Shown: positions 1-12,240 of the stretch, piece after piece
Layout: the number at the start of each line of letters is the position of its first letter
Position numbering within the stretch: position 1 is the stretch's first letter
Assembly: GCA_012845835.1 (NCBI GenBank)
Contig: JABAKD010000006.1
Location: forward strand, 5,017,044-5,081,043
DNA: 64,000 bases
Direction of reading: 5' to 3'
Source of the DNA: Undaria pinnatifida
Taxonomy: Eukaryota > Sar > Phaeophyceae > Laminariales > Alariaceae
The notes under the pieces: generated by a model
What the model was told of the DNA's origin: nothing
What the model saw: only the letters and a program-made list of their open reading frames with translations
The model's database searches: none
Position numbers and translations under genes: made by a program

Positions 1-11
1 GATCTTCGACG
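1..11 (+). CDS. Possible 3' end of an exon cut by the window start
   Basis: The window opens with about 11 bases followed by a GT donor-like GGTGAGG. This could be the end of an upstream exon of the phosphatase gene whose next exon is at 660-771. It is far too short to identify. Confidence 0.15.
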
Positions 12-84
12 GGTGAGGGCCGACGGGTACCGGCGCCTGGCTGGGCAATGATTGTTGATGGATTAGAGCTCCTAACCGTAGCGA

Positions 85-310
85 TTGATGCTGGTGTTGC
101 TGATGGCGGTGGAGGTGGGGGTGGTGGTGGTGGTGGTGGTGGGTGATGTGCTCGTTGGTGTTGGTGTTGGTATTGGTGGTGGTGGTGATGTGCTCGTTGG
201 TGTTGGTGTTGGTATTGGTGTTGGTGCTGGTGTTGGTATTGATGCTTGTGTTGGTGTAGATGTTGTTTTGTGTTGTTTATTGTTGTTTCTGTTACTGTTG
301 TTGTTGTCGC
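85..310. repeat. GTTGGT/GGTGGT-rich minisatellite
   Basis: Imperfect short tandem repeats of GTTGGTGTTGGTATTGGT type, with a GGTGATGTGCTCGTTGGTG block present twice. It lies in the putative intron before the phosphatase exon. The long open frames across it result from the repeat composition. Confidence 0.8.
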
Positions 311-659
311 ATTAGCTCATGGCCATCAGCTGGTCCGTAGTCACAGGACAGGTTACAATAACTCCTTGTATTGTTACCTGACGATTTTTTTTCATCATAC
401 CCCTCGGTCTGTTTGTTTCTTGGTTTTCCGTTCGGTTTTCGTTTCACATGGGGAGGAGGAGGCCCTGCTGTCCTCCCTCCCGAGCGAAGGTTATCGTTCT
501 TGCCTAGCATATATAAAACTATGGGTGTGTTTTTTCCAGTTATTTGTGTTCAGTTTTTGTTTCAGCTAATAGCTAATAACAGCACAAGTGTTGTTTTTTA
601 CTCCCGTATTCAACACTCTTGTCTGATGCTTTTGTTGTTCTGTATTTGTTGTCGCACAG

Positions 660-771
660 GGAGCAAAAAGCGCTGCTTTCCCTCCTGAGCGACTGGCAGC
701 TGGCTAAGCCTAACCGTGCTGTGGTCACGCTTGGTGGAGACGTCCATCTCGGCGGCTTCACGGACTCGTGG
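660..771 (+). CDS. Internal exon of a PhoD-like metallophosphatase (partial gene)
   Basis: The segment runs from an acceptor (GTCGCACAG) to a donor (GTGAGG) and is open in the frame giving EQKALLSLLSDWQL, a short linker, then VVTLGGDVHLGGFTDSW. The hydrophobic stretch followed by GGDVHLGG matches the family motif of PhoD-like alkaline phosphatases and related calcineurin-like phosphodiesterases (vvlLsGDvHxg), where D and H are metal ligands. The exon is entered in phase 2. Earlier exons lie outside the window and no later exon was recognised, because the following sequence is simple repeat and then Helitron. Whether the gene is intact cannot be judged. Family assignment rests on this single motif. 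Confidence 0.55.
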
Positions 772-879
772 GTGAGGAAAGAAGGAAGGAAGGGCGGGGG
801 GGAGGGGGGGGGTTGTTCACTGGTTAGAAACTATTTCATTTTGGTTCCGGTTAAGGGCGAGGTGCTCACCCACCCGACC

Positions 880-1660
880 AGCATACCCCACCAGCATACC
901 CTAACCTCCTTTTACCAAGCCCCTCCGCATCACTGTAGCGTTATACCCTTTCCCCCTACTCCATCCTGCTGCCCCTCTGCCCCAACCCTTCCCCCCACCC
1001 CTTTGCTCCACTCCCTTACCCTACCCCACCCCCTGATTCTACCCCATCCCCTTGCTCTACCCCCGCCCCTTTTTACTCTACCCCACCCCCTTACTCCACC
1101 CCACCCCCTTTTGACTCTAGCCCACCCCCTTACTTTACCCCACCCCCTTACTCTACCCCACCCCTTTTTCACTCTACGCCACCCCCTTTTTACTCTACCC
1201 CGCCCCCTTACTGTACCACACCCCCTTTCTCTACCCCCACCCCCCTACTCTGCGCCGCCCCCTTGCTCTACCCTACCCCCTTACTCTACCACACCTCCTT
1301 ACTCTACCCCACCCCTACCCCACCGCCTCACTCTACCCCAACCCCTTTTTCCTCTCCTCCACCCGCTTACCATCCCTGTTCCTCCTGACTGTGGTAGAAA
1401 AATGGTTCGGAAGTGCCTTTGTACCAGATGACGACGCCAGCCCCCCCCCCACCCCCTCACCCCATCCCCTAACCCTATCCCATCCCCATTCCACCCAACC
1501 CTACCCCATCCCTTTACCCTGTCGCACCCCACGCCACCCCCTTACGCCACCCCCTTACGCCACCCCCTTACGCCACCCCCTTCCGCTACCCCCTCACGCC
1601 ACCCCCTCACGCCACCCCCTCACGCCACCCCCTTACGCCACCCCCTTACGCTATCCCCCC
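880..1660. repeat. Pyrimidine-rich CCACCCCCTTACN minisatellite
   Basis: Hundreds of bases of imperfect repeats of TACCCCACCCCCTTACTC and then CACGCCACCCCCT type. A recognisable exon fragment (1398-1441) interrupts them. Long proline-rich open frames here are compositional. Confidence 0.85.
1398..1441 (+). pseudogene. Truncated copy of tyrosinase-like exon 9
   Basis: After an AG acceptor at 1396-1397 the frame reads KNGSEVPLYQMTTPA, which aligns with the start of the exon at 48,075 (QKDTEVPLHQMTASA). Nucleotide identity is high over about 40 bases, then the sequence becomes C-rich minisatellite. No donor or continuing exon is visible. It is a remnant of a paralogous gene or a dispersed exon fragment. 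The residue-level match makes chance unlikely, although the segment is short. Confidence 0.5.
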
Positions 1661-1671
1661 CCTTGATATAG

Positions 1672-2540
1672 AGGTAACTAATATTACGGGAATCGGGATC
1701 TTCAGGACTGGGTCGCTCACAGCGCAGCGGGGAAATTCGACCCCCTCTGAAAACAGTACGTTAACTTCGCGCCCTCATAGCGCGCTCCCAGACGCACGGC
1801 CAGGCTCGCGCCTTCGCAATGCGGCACCTGGTGGCCTAGCGAACAGAATGGCTCGTTGCGTGCGGTCTCGATTGTCCCTGCTGGGTTGGAATGTCGTGAA
1901 AAGCGCGCCGAACCCCGCAGAACCGACGTCTTTCGTCTTTCGGCAGCAAACCTGCACTTTCATTTGCTTCCGATCGCAAAAAAGTGACAGTCCCGTTTTG
2001 AAACCTGCACTTTCATTTGCTTCCGATCGCAAAAAAGTGACAGTCCCGTTTTGCGGAGTATTGGCGTTGAGGTTGTGTGTTGTCAGCACAGAGAGGGGAT
2101 GTGAAAAGCGCGCCGAACCCCGCAGAACCGACGTCTTTCGTCTTTCGGCAGCAAACCTGCACTTTCATTTGCTTCCGATCGCAAAAAAGTGACAGTCCCG
2201 TTTTGCGGAGTATTGGCGTTGAGGTTGTGTGTTGTCAGCACAGAGAGGGGATGGGCACGCACACCCTCCAAAGCCGAACGTATACCGTCTATTTCACCTC
2301 TGGTGAGGTTTGTTGCACGCGCAGCTTTCACGTAGTAGGTCGATCGCGGGTAACGAGAGCAAGCGCAACCTCAACGATGCCGCTCAACGAAGCTGGGGTG
2401 TAGCTGCTGCTGCTGTGGGTTCTGGATCTTTACCAAAACTTCGACCAAACTTCGTTTTAGTCGCCTCAGCACACCCGCCCGACGCGAACACGCGCACACG
2501 CACACAATTCAACACAGCAGCCGCTCCCCTCGCAGTAGAC
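1672..2540 (+). repeat. Helitron 5' flank with tandem repeats
   Basis: A block of about 157 bp, beginning GTGAAAAGCGCGCCG and ending with CAGAGAGGGGATG, occurs at about 1895-2100 and 2101-2252. The first copy carries an internal duplication of about 55 bp (AAACCTGCACTTTC to CAGTCCCGTTTT). The rest to 2540 is unique and directly precedes the accessory gene. Subterminal tandem repeats are common in Helitron2/Helentron-type elements, so this may be the element's 5' region. Its left edge cannot be placed, because the matching part of copy 2 is lost in the N gap. Confidence 0.6.
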
Positions 2541-4764
<2,224 letters not shown>

Positions 4765-4841
4765 GGTGAGCTCAAGATCAACCGGGCAAAGCGCTCCCCT
4801 AAACCTTTTATCTGAACGCGAACTTGAAACTTTAACCTTCC

Positions 4842-7800
4842 ATGTCAACCGATCAGCGATGTACTCGCTCGCAACGAAATACCCGTCGTGCTGAAATTGC
4901 CCGCGAGCGCAGGCGTAGGCGCGCGTGCATTTTAGCGGGGCGGCGCTCACGACGTACCCTTCAAAACGAAACTCGAACGCAGAACACTAATAACATGGAA
5001 CGTGATCTCCGCAGTAACAACCTGGACAGCGATTCTGAATCAGAGACTGACGTCGTTGTTCAACATTTTAATCGAATGAGAAACCGCATCCCTCGAAGAC
5101 CCGACCCTAGAGACGTTGCCGCTGCCAATTCCATGGAAGGTTCAGAAGAAAGACTTGGTGTGCAAGCCTTTAATTCCACCAACTTTGAGTATCCACTTGA
5201 GGCGTACGAACTAAAATACCCGTGCTTGCTACATGAAAGTAACTATACGTGCCAACACTGTGGGTCTGTGCTATGGAAAGAGGAACGGTCTGGGTCCTAT
5301 AACTGTTGTAACCGTGGGAGATCTGCCATTCACCGGCTTAAACCTATTCCACAAACATTGTTATCGCTCTTCCAAACCGCACGTTTTCGCGAATCACAAA
5401 GGGCATATAACGGGTTATTTAGTTTCACAGCTTTGGGAGCAGGAGGCATAGAAAACCGATCGTGGACTCAAGGAAAACCACCGACAATGCTTACTCTCCA
5501 TGGTAAAGCATACCATAGAATTTTCGACTTACAGGAGAAGTATCAAAACCAAAATGTTAACAACAGTGCCAGGTTTTACATATTCGATTCCGAATTCGCA
5601 CAGACAACCTCCTCACAACATTTAGATTCACGGATTGCAGGCACTCTAAGATCCCACGTGAACAGCGAGATTAGGTGGGCTCGAGAATACAGGTCTGCCG
5701 TAGACACAATATTAAACACATCAGCGTCAGAGTCCAGTGCGCCTTTTATAGAGTTCAGTGAAGTTAGCAGAGTTAATGATGGACCAGTGTTGGGCGAGAA
5801 TCCGAGTGCAAATGAAATAGCAGCTTTAGTGTTTACCTCAGGGAATCAAAATGATGCGCCGCGAGCAGTTATCACCTATCCAAGGAACAGCCCAGATAAC
5901 AAACCACGCTTCCTGCCGCTTTGGAGCTCTGCATATGAAACGCTACAGTTCCCCCTGCTGTTTTTGCATGGAGAAGCAGGTTGGAGTAAGGGTAACTACA
6001 AAGAGAACCCGCCGTTCAAATCTAAAACAATGAACCGGTCAAACACCGAAGCCGTAACGTTTCCCTTCTACTGTAGGCAGCGTATTCTTTCGGAGCCGAT
6101 ATTTAAGATTAACTGCCGAATCGCTCAGGAATGGGTCTGTGATTCTTTGAGCAGAATGGAAGAAGAGCGTTTGAATTTCGTCGAAAATAGTGACATGCAG
6201 CATAGGCTTGCTTCCAACCGGTCCATTCAAGACGCCCAACCTCATGAACAACCCGGTAAATTGCTTCCTGCTTCTCACCCTGGCTCACCTGCCAAGCGTA
6301 AAAGTGATACAGAAGACGCTCTATGCATCGTGAACAGGCGAGGAAGACCGCATTTGTTCATCACCGTAACTTTCAATGCGGATTGGAAAGAGGTGCAAGA
6401 AAATTTGCTGCCAGGACAAAGTGCTTATGATCGTCCTGATCTATGTTGTCGTGTTTTCAAATTGAAGATGAAAGAAATTATGAAGGTTTTAAAGTCTGGC
6501 AAAATTTTTGGCGCTTACGACAGCCATTTAGCGGTGACGGAATTCCAAAAGAGGGGGTACCCTCACGCTCACATTCTCATGACCTTCAAAAATGCAGGCC
6601 CTGATGCCCTAAACGAAATGGACAAATGGGTGTGGGCTCAGCTGCCTGACGAAAACATAGCAGGAGGAAAACTACGTGAAAAGGTACTCAAATACATGAT
6701 ACACAAGCCGTGTGGGGCAGTTGGAAACATGAGTGCTCCATGCATGCAAGTAAACCGTCACACGAACAAAAAGTGTTGTAACAAGTACTTTCCGCAACCA
6801 TTCAGAAGCATTGCAACCGTCAACGACAAAACTGGACGGGCAGAATATACTCGGAGGAAGAACGGTGATAACCCGACCATAAGAATGAGAGTAAACAACC
6901 AATGGAAAAGTGTTAGGATAGGAAACGAGTGGGTGGTGCCGTACAACCCCATGTTGCTCATGATGTTTGACTGCCACATTTGTGTTGATGTCGTCACCGC
7001 AACATCATGCGTTAAATACGTGTTCAAATATTGTCACAAAGGGGACGCGTTTATTCGAGCAAGGATACAGGGCATTACCTCAGAAGTTGAACAATATAGA
7101 AAAACGAGGTATATTTCAGCCGCAGAGGCGACGTGGAGACTATTAGGTTACCATATGGTGGACAGATACCCTGCGGTAACTAAGATTCACGCCCATCTTG
7201 AAGGAGAGCAACAAATCACTTATCCCAAAAATGCCACCCACGATGATAGACTTGAGATAGCCGCGCAGTCACAGACACACGTGCTCAGGTACTACATGCG
7301 ACCGAAAAATCCCTGCTTTTCGGACTTGACCATTCTAGACTATTACGAGCAATACACTATCACCTCGCCCAAAAAAGATGACCCTCCGCTTGAGTTTGCT
7401 CCGCTTGGCAAATACCTCGATGGATACAAAAACATCGTTTCCAAACGAAAAAACGACGATCACGTTTGCCGAATTTCGTTTCAGAGTCCAGCGGTGGGAG
7501 ATCTCTACTACTTGAGGTTGTTACTACACACGATTCCAGCCAGGTCGTTCGCAGAATTACGAACAGTGCAAACAGACACAGGCGATCCCGTTGTTCACCC
7601 TACTTTTCATGATGCCGCCAGAGCAAGAGGTCTCATCACGGGAGACGAAGAGTATTCACTATGTATGGAAGAAGCTTCAGTGTTTCAAGTTGCGTCCCAG
7701 CTCCGTGCTCTTTTCGTTACGCTCATTTTAGATGGTGCGCCAGCACCGAAGCTATGGCGTGACTTTAAGGACAACCTCATCGAAGATTTCCTTCTTAGGT

Positions 7801-9977
7801 TATCCACAGACGATGCCATACAAGCTGCCTTGTGTGAAATAGACCTCAAGCTAAACCAGCATGGTAAATGTAACGAACAAGTCAACCTTCCAAAGCCTAT
7901 GCATCCGCGAACTGAATTTGAAAGGATGCGTGATGCCTTCGACCCACAAACATGTGCAGAATACGCAGAGCTGCATGAACCGCGACTGACCAGTGAGCAG
8001 AGCCACATTTACAAAACAGTCTTAGACTCAGTTCGAGCCGATAATGGGTGTCCATTTATGATTGATGCGCCCGCCGGAACTGGCAAGACATACACAGAAA
8101 AATGTATTTCCGCAAGGTTGAGAGGTGAAAGAAAGACAGTGCTCATCGTTGCTTCCACCGGCATCGCCGCCTTACAGCTCCCTGGAGGCTGGACCGCGCA
8201 CTCCATGTTCAAATTACCTATGGACGAAGCAATGTCGCCAACCTGCGTATGCAACATAAACACCAACACTCAAAGAGCAGAGCTAATCCGCAAAGCGGAC
8301 CTCATCATTTGGGACGAGTTACCTATGACCCACAGATATTGCATTGAGGCCCTCGACAGAACACTTCAAGATCTGATGAAAAACAATAAGCTTTTTGGTG
8401 GAAAAACTATTTTGTTCAGTGGAGATTGGCGCCAAACAGGGCCAATAGTTAAGAACGGCACCGCCACCGATACCGTCGACGCAGCCTTTATTTCTAGCCC
8501 CCTATGGAAACACGTTAAACGCATGAGACTAACCAAATCGCAACGAGACAAAGATGATCCTCAGTATGCTGCTTTTGTGCGGGCGATAGGCGAGGGTACC
8601 CACCCTACACAATCAATCGACGGCACGGACATGATTGCCTTGAATAACCACAACCTCGATGCCAATGACCACTTCCAGCTCAAATATACAACAAATTTCG
8701 ATGAGCTCATGAACTTTGTGTATCCCAATGTCAATGAACAATCGCGCAACTGGGACAAACGCGCCATATTGGCGACCACCAACAACGCAATTGACCGTTC
8801 TAATGAAGCCATATCGGACTTGCGGCCCGGAGAGTACTGTACATACCTCAGCTCAGATACACTAATAAGTGATGAGACCACGCCTCACACAGCCTTTGCT
8901 TCTCCTGAACACCTCCACCAATTAAACGTGCAAGGTGTCCCTCCCCATGAGCTTTGCCTCAAGTCAGACGGACTTGCGATGATCGTGCGAAATCTCAACT
9001 TTTCGGAGGGACTCATCAACGGTCAAAAATGCGTTGTCCTCGCAGTTTCCCCAAACAGCCGAGTCCTTCAAGTCGAACTTCTCACCGAAACATCGCCCCA
9101 TCCAATTGTTTTGATTCCACGTATAGGCTTTCGTGCGACAGTTGGAAGAAATGGCATCACGTTCATGCGAACACAGTTTCCCATCCGAACTTCATATTCC
9201 GTCACGGTGAATCGTTCACAGGGACAGACACTTACAAAAATTGGCTTGGACTTGAGATCACCTGCGTTTGGGCATGGTCAACTTTACGTCGCGCTCAGCC
9301 GTGCGCAAAATCGCCAGTCAATTATGTGCCTTTTACCACAAGAACATATTGTTGACGGCATTCCACACACGGAGAACATTGTATACCCTCCTTTCACCGC
9401 TGCCGCCACAGGCCAAGCTGTAACACCTCCACCGTATCAACCTCCAAACACCTCGCCTCCTGCGCCCTCCAATGCCTCCTCTCAACCGTCAAGTGACAGC
9501 CAAACTCCACCTCCAACATGGACAGTCGTCGACGAAATTGGGGATGGAGCATGCGGATTTCGCGGCATAGCACGACGAATATACAACGACCCAAACAGAC
9601 ACTACCAAGTACGCTCGGAAATACTCCAATACATGAACGAAAACCGCAACGACCCTAACTTGCTAAACGCCATTTCCGCTGGCATGAACCATGAACTACT
9701 CCAAGCCCTTGGTGAACCGCCACAACAGTATACATCATATGACAACTACCTCTCCATCATGTCTCACCCGCGAGCTTACCTTGGTGAGCCAGAAATTTAC
9801 GCATGCATGCAACGATACAACATACCCATAAACGTTACTATCGGAAACAACCCCCGACCAAATCCTCAAAACGCCGACCCTTCTACCATACACCTGCACT
9901 ATCAACCACAATCACGTCATTACTCTTCCCTAATCCTAAATAACCCTTCCACCGACCATCCGCCTGTCGCAGCATGA
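4842..9977 (+). CDS. Helitron Rep/helicase with C-terminal OTU protease domain, 1711 aa (copy 1)
   Basis: This is the rolling-circle transposase that nicks, unwinds and transfers single strands of the element. An N-terminal Cys cluster (C137xxC140, C152C153) could bind zinc. The HUH nuclease motif is GYPHAHIL at 572-579, followed by the two-tyrosine motif KYVFKYCHKG at 725-734 (Y726, Y730), the proposed strand-transfer tyrosines. The Pif1-like SF1 helicase has Walker A GTGKT at 1079-1083, WDE at 1157-1159, GDWRQ at 1194-1198, NRSQGQT at 1457-1463 and ALSR at 1484-1487. A Pro-rich linker leads to an OTU cysteine protease fold with DGACGFR at 1568-1574 (Cys1571; family consensus DGNCLFR) and RHYSSL with His1693. 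Every catalytic motif I could check is present and the frame is unbroken over 5.1 kb without introns. The start is the first ATG of the frame; a second in-frame ATG (MERDLRS, 4995) is possible. Confidence 0.95.
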   Translation: MSTDQRCTRSQRNTRRAEIARERRRRRACILAGRRSRRTLQNETRTQNTNNMERDLRSNNLDSDSESETDVVVQHFNRMRNRIPRRPDPRDVAAANSMEGSEERLGVQAFNSTNFEYPLEAYELKYPCLLHESNYTCQHCGSVLWKEERSGSYNCCNRGRSAIHRLKPIPQTLLSLFQTARFRESQRAYNGLFSFTALGAGGIENRSWTQGKPPTMLTLHGKAYHRIFDLQEKYQNQNVNNSARFYIFDSEFAQTTSSQHLDSRIAGTLRSHVNSEIRWAREYRSAVDTILNTSASESSAPFIEFSEVSRVNDGPVLGENPSANEIAALVFTSGNQNDAPRAVITYPRNSPDNKPRFLPLWSSAYETLQFPLLFLHGEAGWSKGNYKENPPFKSKTMNRSNTEAVTFPFYCRQRILSEPIFKINCRIAQEWVCDSLSRMEEERLNFVENSDMQHRLASNRSIQDAQPHEQPGKLLPASHPGSPAKRKSDTEDALCIVNRRGRPHLFITVTFNADWKEVQENLLPGQSAYDRPDLCCRVFKLKMKEIMKVLKSGKIFGAYDSHLAVTEFQKRGYPHAHILMTFKNAGPDALNEMDKWVWAQLPDENIAGGKLREKVLKYMIHKPCGAVGNMSAPCMQVNRHTNKKCCNKYFPQPFRSIATVNDKTGRAEYTRRKNGDNPTIRMRVNNQWKSVRIGNEWVVPYNPMLLMMFDCHICVDVVTATSCVKYVFKYCHKGDAFIRARIQGITSEVEQYRKTRYISAAEATWRLLGYHMVDRYPAVTKIHAHLEGEQQITYPKNATHDDRLEIAAQSQTHVLRYYMRPKNPCFSDLTILDYYEQYTITSPKKDDPPLEFAPLGKYLDGYKNIVSKRKNDDHVCRISFQSPAVGDLYYLRLLLHTIPARSFAELRTVQTDTGDPVVHPTFHDAARARGLITGDEEYSLCMEEASVFQVASQLRALFVTLILDGAPAPKLWRDFKDNLIEDFLLRLSTDDAIQAALCEIDLKLNQHGKCNEQVNLPKPMHPRTEFERMRDAFDPQTCAEYAELHEPRLTSEQSHIYKTVLDSVRADNGCPFMIDAPAGTGKTYTEKCISARLRGERKTVLIVASTGIAALQLPGGWTAHSMFKLPMDEAMSPTCVCNINTNTQRAELIRKADLIIWDELPMTHRYCIEALDRTLQDLMKNNKLFGGKTILFSGDWRQTGPIVKNGTATDTVDAAFISSPLWKHVKRMRLTKSQRDKDDPQYAAFVRAIGEGTHPTQSIDGTDMIALNNHNLDANDHFQLKYTTNFDELMNFVYPNVNEQSRNWDKRAILATTNNAIDRSNEAISDLRPGEYCTYLSSDTLISDETTPHTAFASPEHLHQLNVQGVPPHELCLKSDGLAMIVRNLNFSEGLINGQKCVVLAVSPNSRVLQVELLTETSPHPIVLIPRIGFRATVGRNGITFMRTQFPIRTSYSVTVNRSQGQTLTKIGLDLRSPAFGHGQLYVALSRAQNRQSIMCLLPQEHIVDGIPHTENIVYPPFTAAATGQAVTPPPYQPPNTSPPAPSNASSQPSSDSQTPPPTWTVVDEIGDGACGFRGIARRIYNDPNRHYQVRSEILQYMNENRNDPNLLNAISAGMNHELLQALGEPPQQYTSYDNYLSIMSHPRAYLGEPEIYACMQRYNIPINVTIGNNPRPNPQNADPSTIHLHYQPQSRHYSSLILNNPSTDHPPVAA

Positions 9978-10213
9978 CCGCGCCGCCAACGCGCCAGCGC
10001 CGGTGGTTCGCCTCTATGATCGTCCCTGACGACCTTCACCACTTCTTCGACCCACACTTCGAGCGCTCCCTCATTGCGGACGCAGAGCAAGAGGCCACCG
10101 GCGACACCCGGCAGCAAGTCGAAGATGATGCCAACTTCGAAGCGGAACTTCAAGACTACTACTCAACGTCCTTCCAGTGGCACATCAAAATGTGCCAATG
10201 TAGCCGTCCATGA
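9974..10213 (+). CDS. Small 79-codon ORF overlapping the transposase stop (copy 1)
   Basis: The ATG shares the ATGA overlap with the transposase TGA. The product would begin MTAPPTRQRRWFASMIVPDD and continue with an acidic segment (DAEQEATGD, QVEDDANFEAEL). It is retained without change in copy 2 (45,947-46,186). No family is recognised. The stop-start overlap could permit termination-reinitiation, but in a eukaryote the segment may equally be an untranslated tail or the trace of a longer transposase C-terminus. Two nearly identical recent copies are no evidence of selection. Confidence 0.35.
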   Translation: MTAPPTRQRRWFASMIVPDDLHHFFDPHFERSLIADAEQEATGDTRQQVEDDANFEAELQDYYSTSFQWHIKMCQCSRP

Positions 10214-11322
10214 TAACTGTCGACCCCAAGTTACTCGTGGGGCCAGGTGTATATTTCGTGTATATATGTCAGTAGCCGCGGACACGCTCAGTCTCGTGCT
10301 AATTATTTCCCGCGGCATTGTCAGTAGTAAGTCTTCATTTTTTCAGCCATTCTGTACATGGTAGCCGGCGAGTACATATTAGCGGCCACCGTGGCATTTT
10401 GTCTAACCCTAAATAGTGAGTCTTCATTTTTTCAGTGCCGAGTTTGCGCGTGCGCCGCGCCGGCATACTGTCTGTTTTTTCCCGTTGTCAGCCAAGTATG
10501 TAGTCTCAGCTTTCGTAGCATCAAATTGTAAGTAGGGAGTCTTCATTTTTGCGGTGCCGAGTTTGCGCCAACCTCTTCATAGCCATGTCTGTTATGCGAA
10601 CGTCTTTGAGTGGGTGAAGAGTTCGAGTTGCAATGCATCTGGCTACCCCGGCATACTGTCTGTTTTTTCCCGGTGTCAGCCAAGTATGTAGTCTCAGCTT
10701 TCGTAGCATCAAATTGTAAGTAGGGAGTCTTCATTTTTGCGGTGCCGAGTTTGCGCCAACCTCTTCATAGCCATGTCTGTTATGCGAACGTCTTTGAGTG
10801 GGTGAAGAGTTCGAGTTGCAATGCATCTGGCTACCCTGTCCCCATTTTGTAAGTAGTCACATCCGTTTTTCGCTGCCATACTGTACACGATTGCCGGTAT
10901 TAGTGGCCACGTCGCATTTGGTCACAGAGTCTTCATGATTGCAGTACCAAGTCTTATTTTTTCAGTGCCCAGTTTGCGCCAACCTCTTCATAGCCATATC
11001 GTCTGAAAGAGGGTGTCTTTATTTTTGGACATATTCCATATTCCACTGCGTCCTTATTTTCAGTTTGTTCTGGGGATCACGCCCCATCAACAAATAATAC
11101 ATACCGAGTAGTATTTCCTTTTCCTCCATTTCGGCCCGCTGTATTTTCAGTTTCTTCTGGGGATCACGCCCCATCAACAAATCATACATACGGAGTATTT
11201 CCTTTTCCTCCATCTCGGCCCGCTGTCATTCCACACTCAACACTCCCACCCTTGGTATGCAGGCGTACTCCTGCTGTGGAACCAACCAGCATCACCGCAC
11301 ATCTTTTACAGTAAACAGTAAC
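10214..11322 (+). repeat. 3' non-coding region of Helitron copy 1 with tandem repeats
   Basis: Two near-identical units of about 188 bp begin CCGGCATACTGTCTG near 10,460 and 10,648. Several GAGTCTTCATTTTT(T)CAG motifs are scattered through 10,330-10,960. A second tandem pair of about 85-90 bp (TATTTTCAGTTT to CGGCCCGCTG) spans about 11,056-11,226. The region is non-coding. It repeats at 46,187-47,295 in copy 2. Confidence 0.85.
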
Positions 11323-11360
11323 CCGGAGGACGGGGGGGCCGACAGGCCCCCCACGTCCGG
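11323..11360 (+). other. Terminal hairpin of Helitron copy 1
   Basis: The arms CCGGAGGACGGGGGGGCC and GGCCCCCCACGTCCGG pair around a short GACA loop, with one small mismatch. It lies 11-12 bases inside the point where the two copies stop matching. That is the expected position of the transposition-terminating hairpin at a Helitron 3' end. Confidence 0.8.
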
Positions 11361-11372
11361 ACACCCTTGTAT

Positions 11373-12240
11373 TATATATTATCCCCTGGAGTCAACCAAC
11401 GAAAACCAGGCTTAAAAGCGGACACAGCAGTATCTAGACTATACTACTAAGTATTAAATATATATAATAGAAGACCACAAAGTCACATTTATTTATATCT
11501 AATATTTTTTTATAAAGATATTTTTTTTCCCCCGATGACACCGGGATTCGAACCAACGAGAAGACCTTGAGGCTTATAGTACATACCGGTACTACTACTG
11601 TATACACCAGGTTTGAACATACCATTATCATTAGGTACTACGCTGTTGGATCACAATGCACGCCCAGCTCAGATCAGTCCGGCTATTATATAGACTATAG
11701 CCCAGCAGCGCAGCGTAGCGCCGTGCGGAGCCGTGCGGTGCGGTGCCGTGCCCTTCGCTGCGGTGCTGTGTCGTGCTGCGCTGTGTGCTTTCTTTCGAAC
11801 ATAGAGCAGTAGTACCGGGTATAACACATACGTCATGTACTACTTTTTTTCTTCTTTTTTCTTTTTCTACATGATGATGATGTATATTTGATCCTTCACG
11901 GCCCCCTGTTTTTCCCCCCACGCAAATTACCCCTGTACTACTGCCGATCAGAACGTAACACAGGTAACAAAAGCACACATACATGTTAAATTAAAGGTGG
12001 GGGACACAGAGTGCCCCCTGCAGGTCTACCAATTGAGCAGGTCCTCGGAGAGTACTCACTTTCGTTCCTTCGTAGAGATGTAGCTTTATTTATTATTCGT
12101 TTCCACCAGAGCCCGGGATGATAGCTTCTGAGATCGGAGGCACGTGCCTCCGATCTGCTTCCTAACTTTCCCGAATATAAAACGCCAACCTTATCATACG
12201 AAACCCATTCAAATGATCTCAAATTCGGATACTTACAGGC
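11373..12240. other. Non-coding stretch right of Helitron copy 1
   Basis: AT-rich flank, then a degenerate GTGCGGTGCGGTGCCGTGC block (about 11,715-11,790) and unique sequence. A GGGATTCGAACC string at 11,550 and a CCAATTGAGCAGGTC string at 12,017 resemble isolated tRNA B- and A-box sequence on the minus strand. They are about 460 bp apart and no cloverleaf can be drawn. I see no gene. Confidence 0.6.

Noticed and set aside
619-1431. 270-codon Pro/Leu/His-rich frame
   Set aside because: Only the part at 660-771 has protein-like composition; the rest is CCACCCCCTTAC minisatellite.
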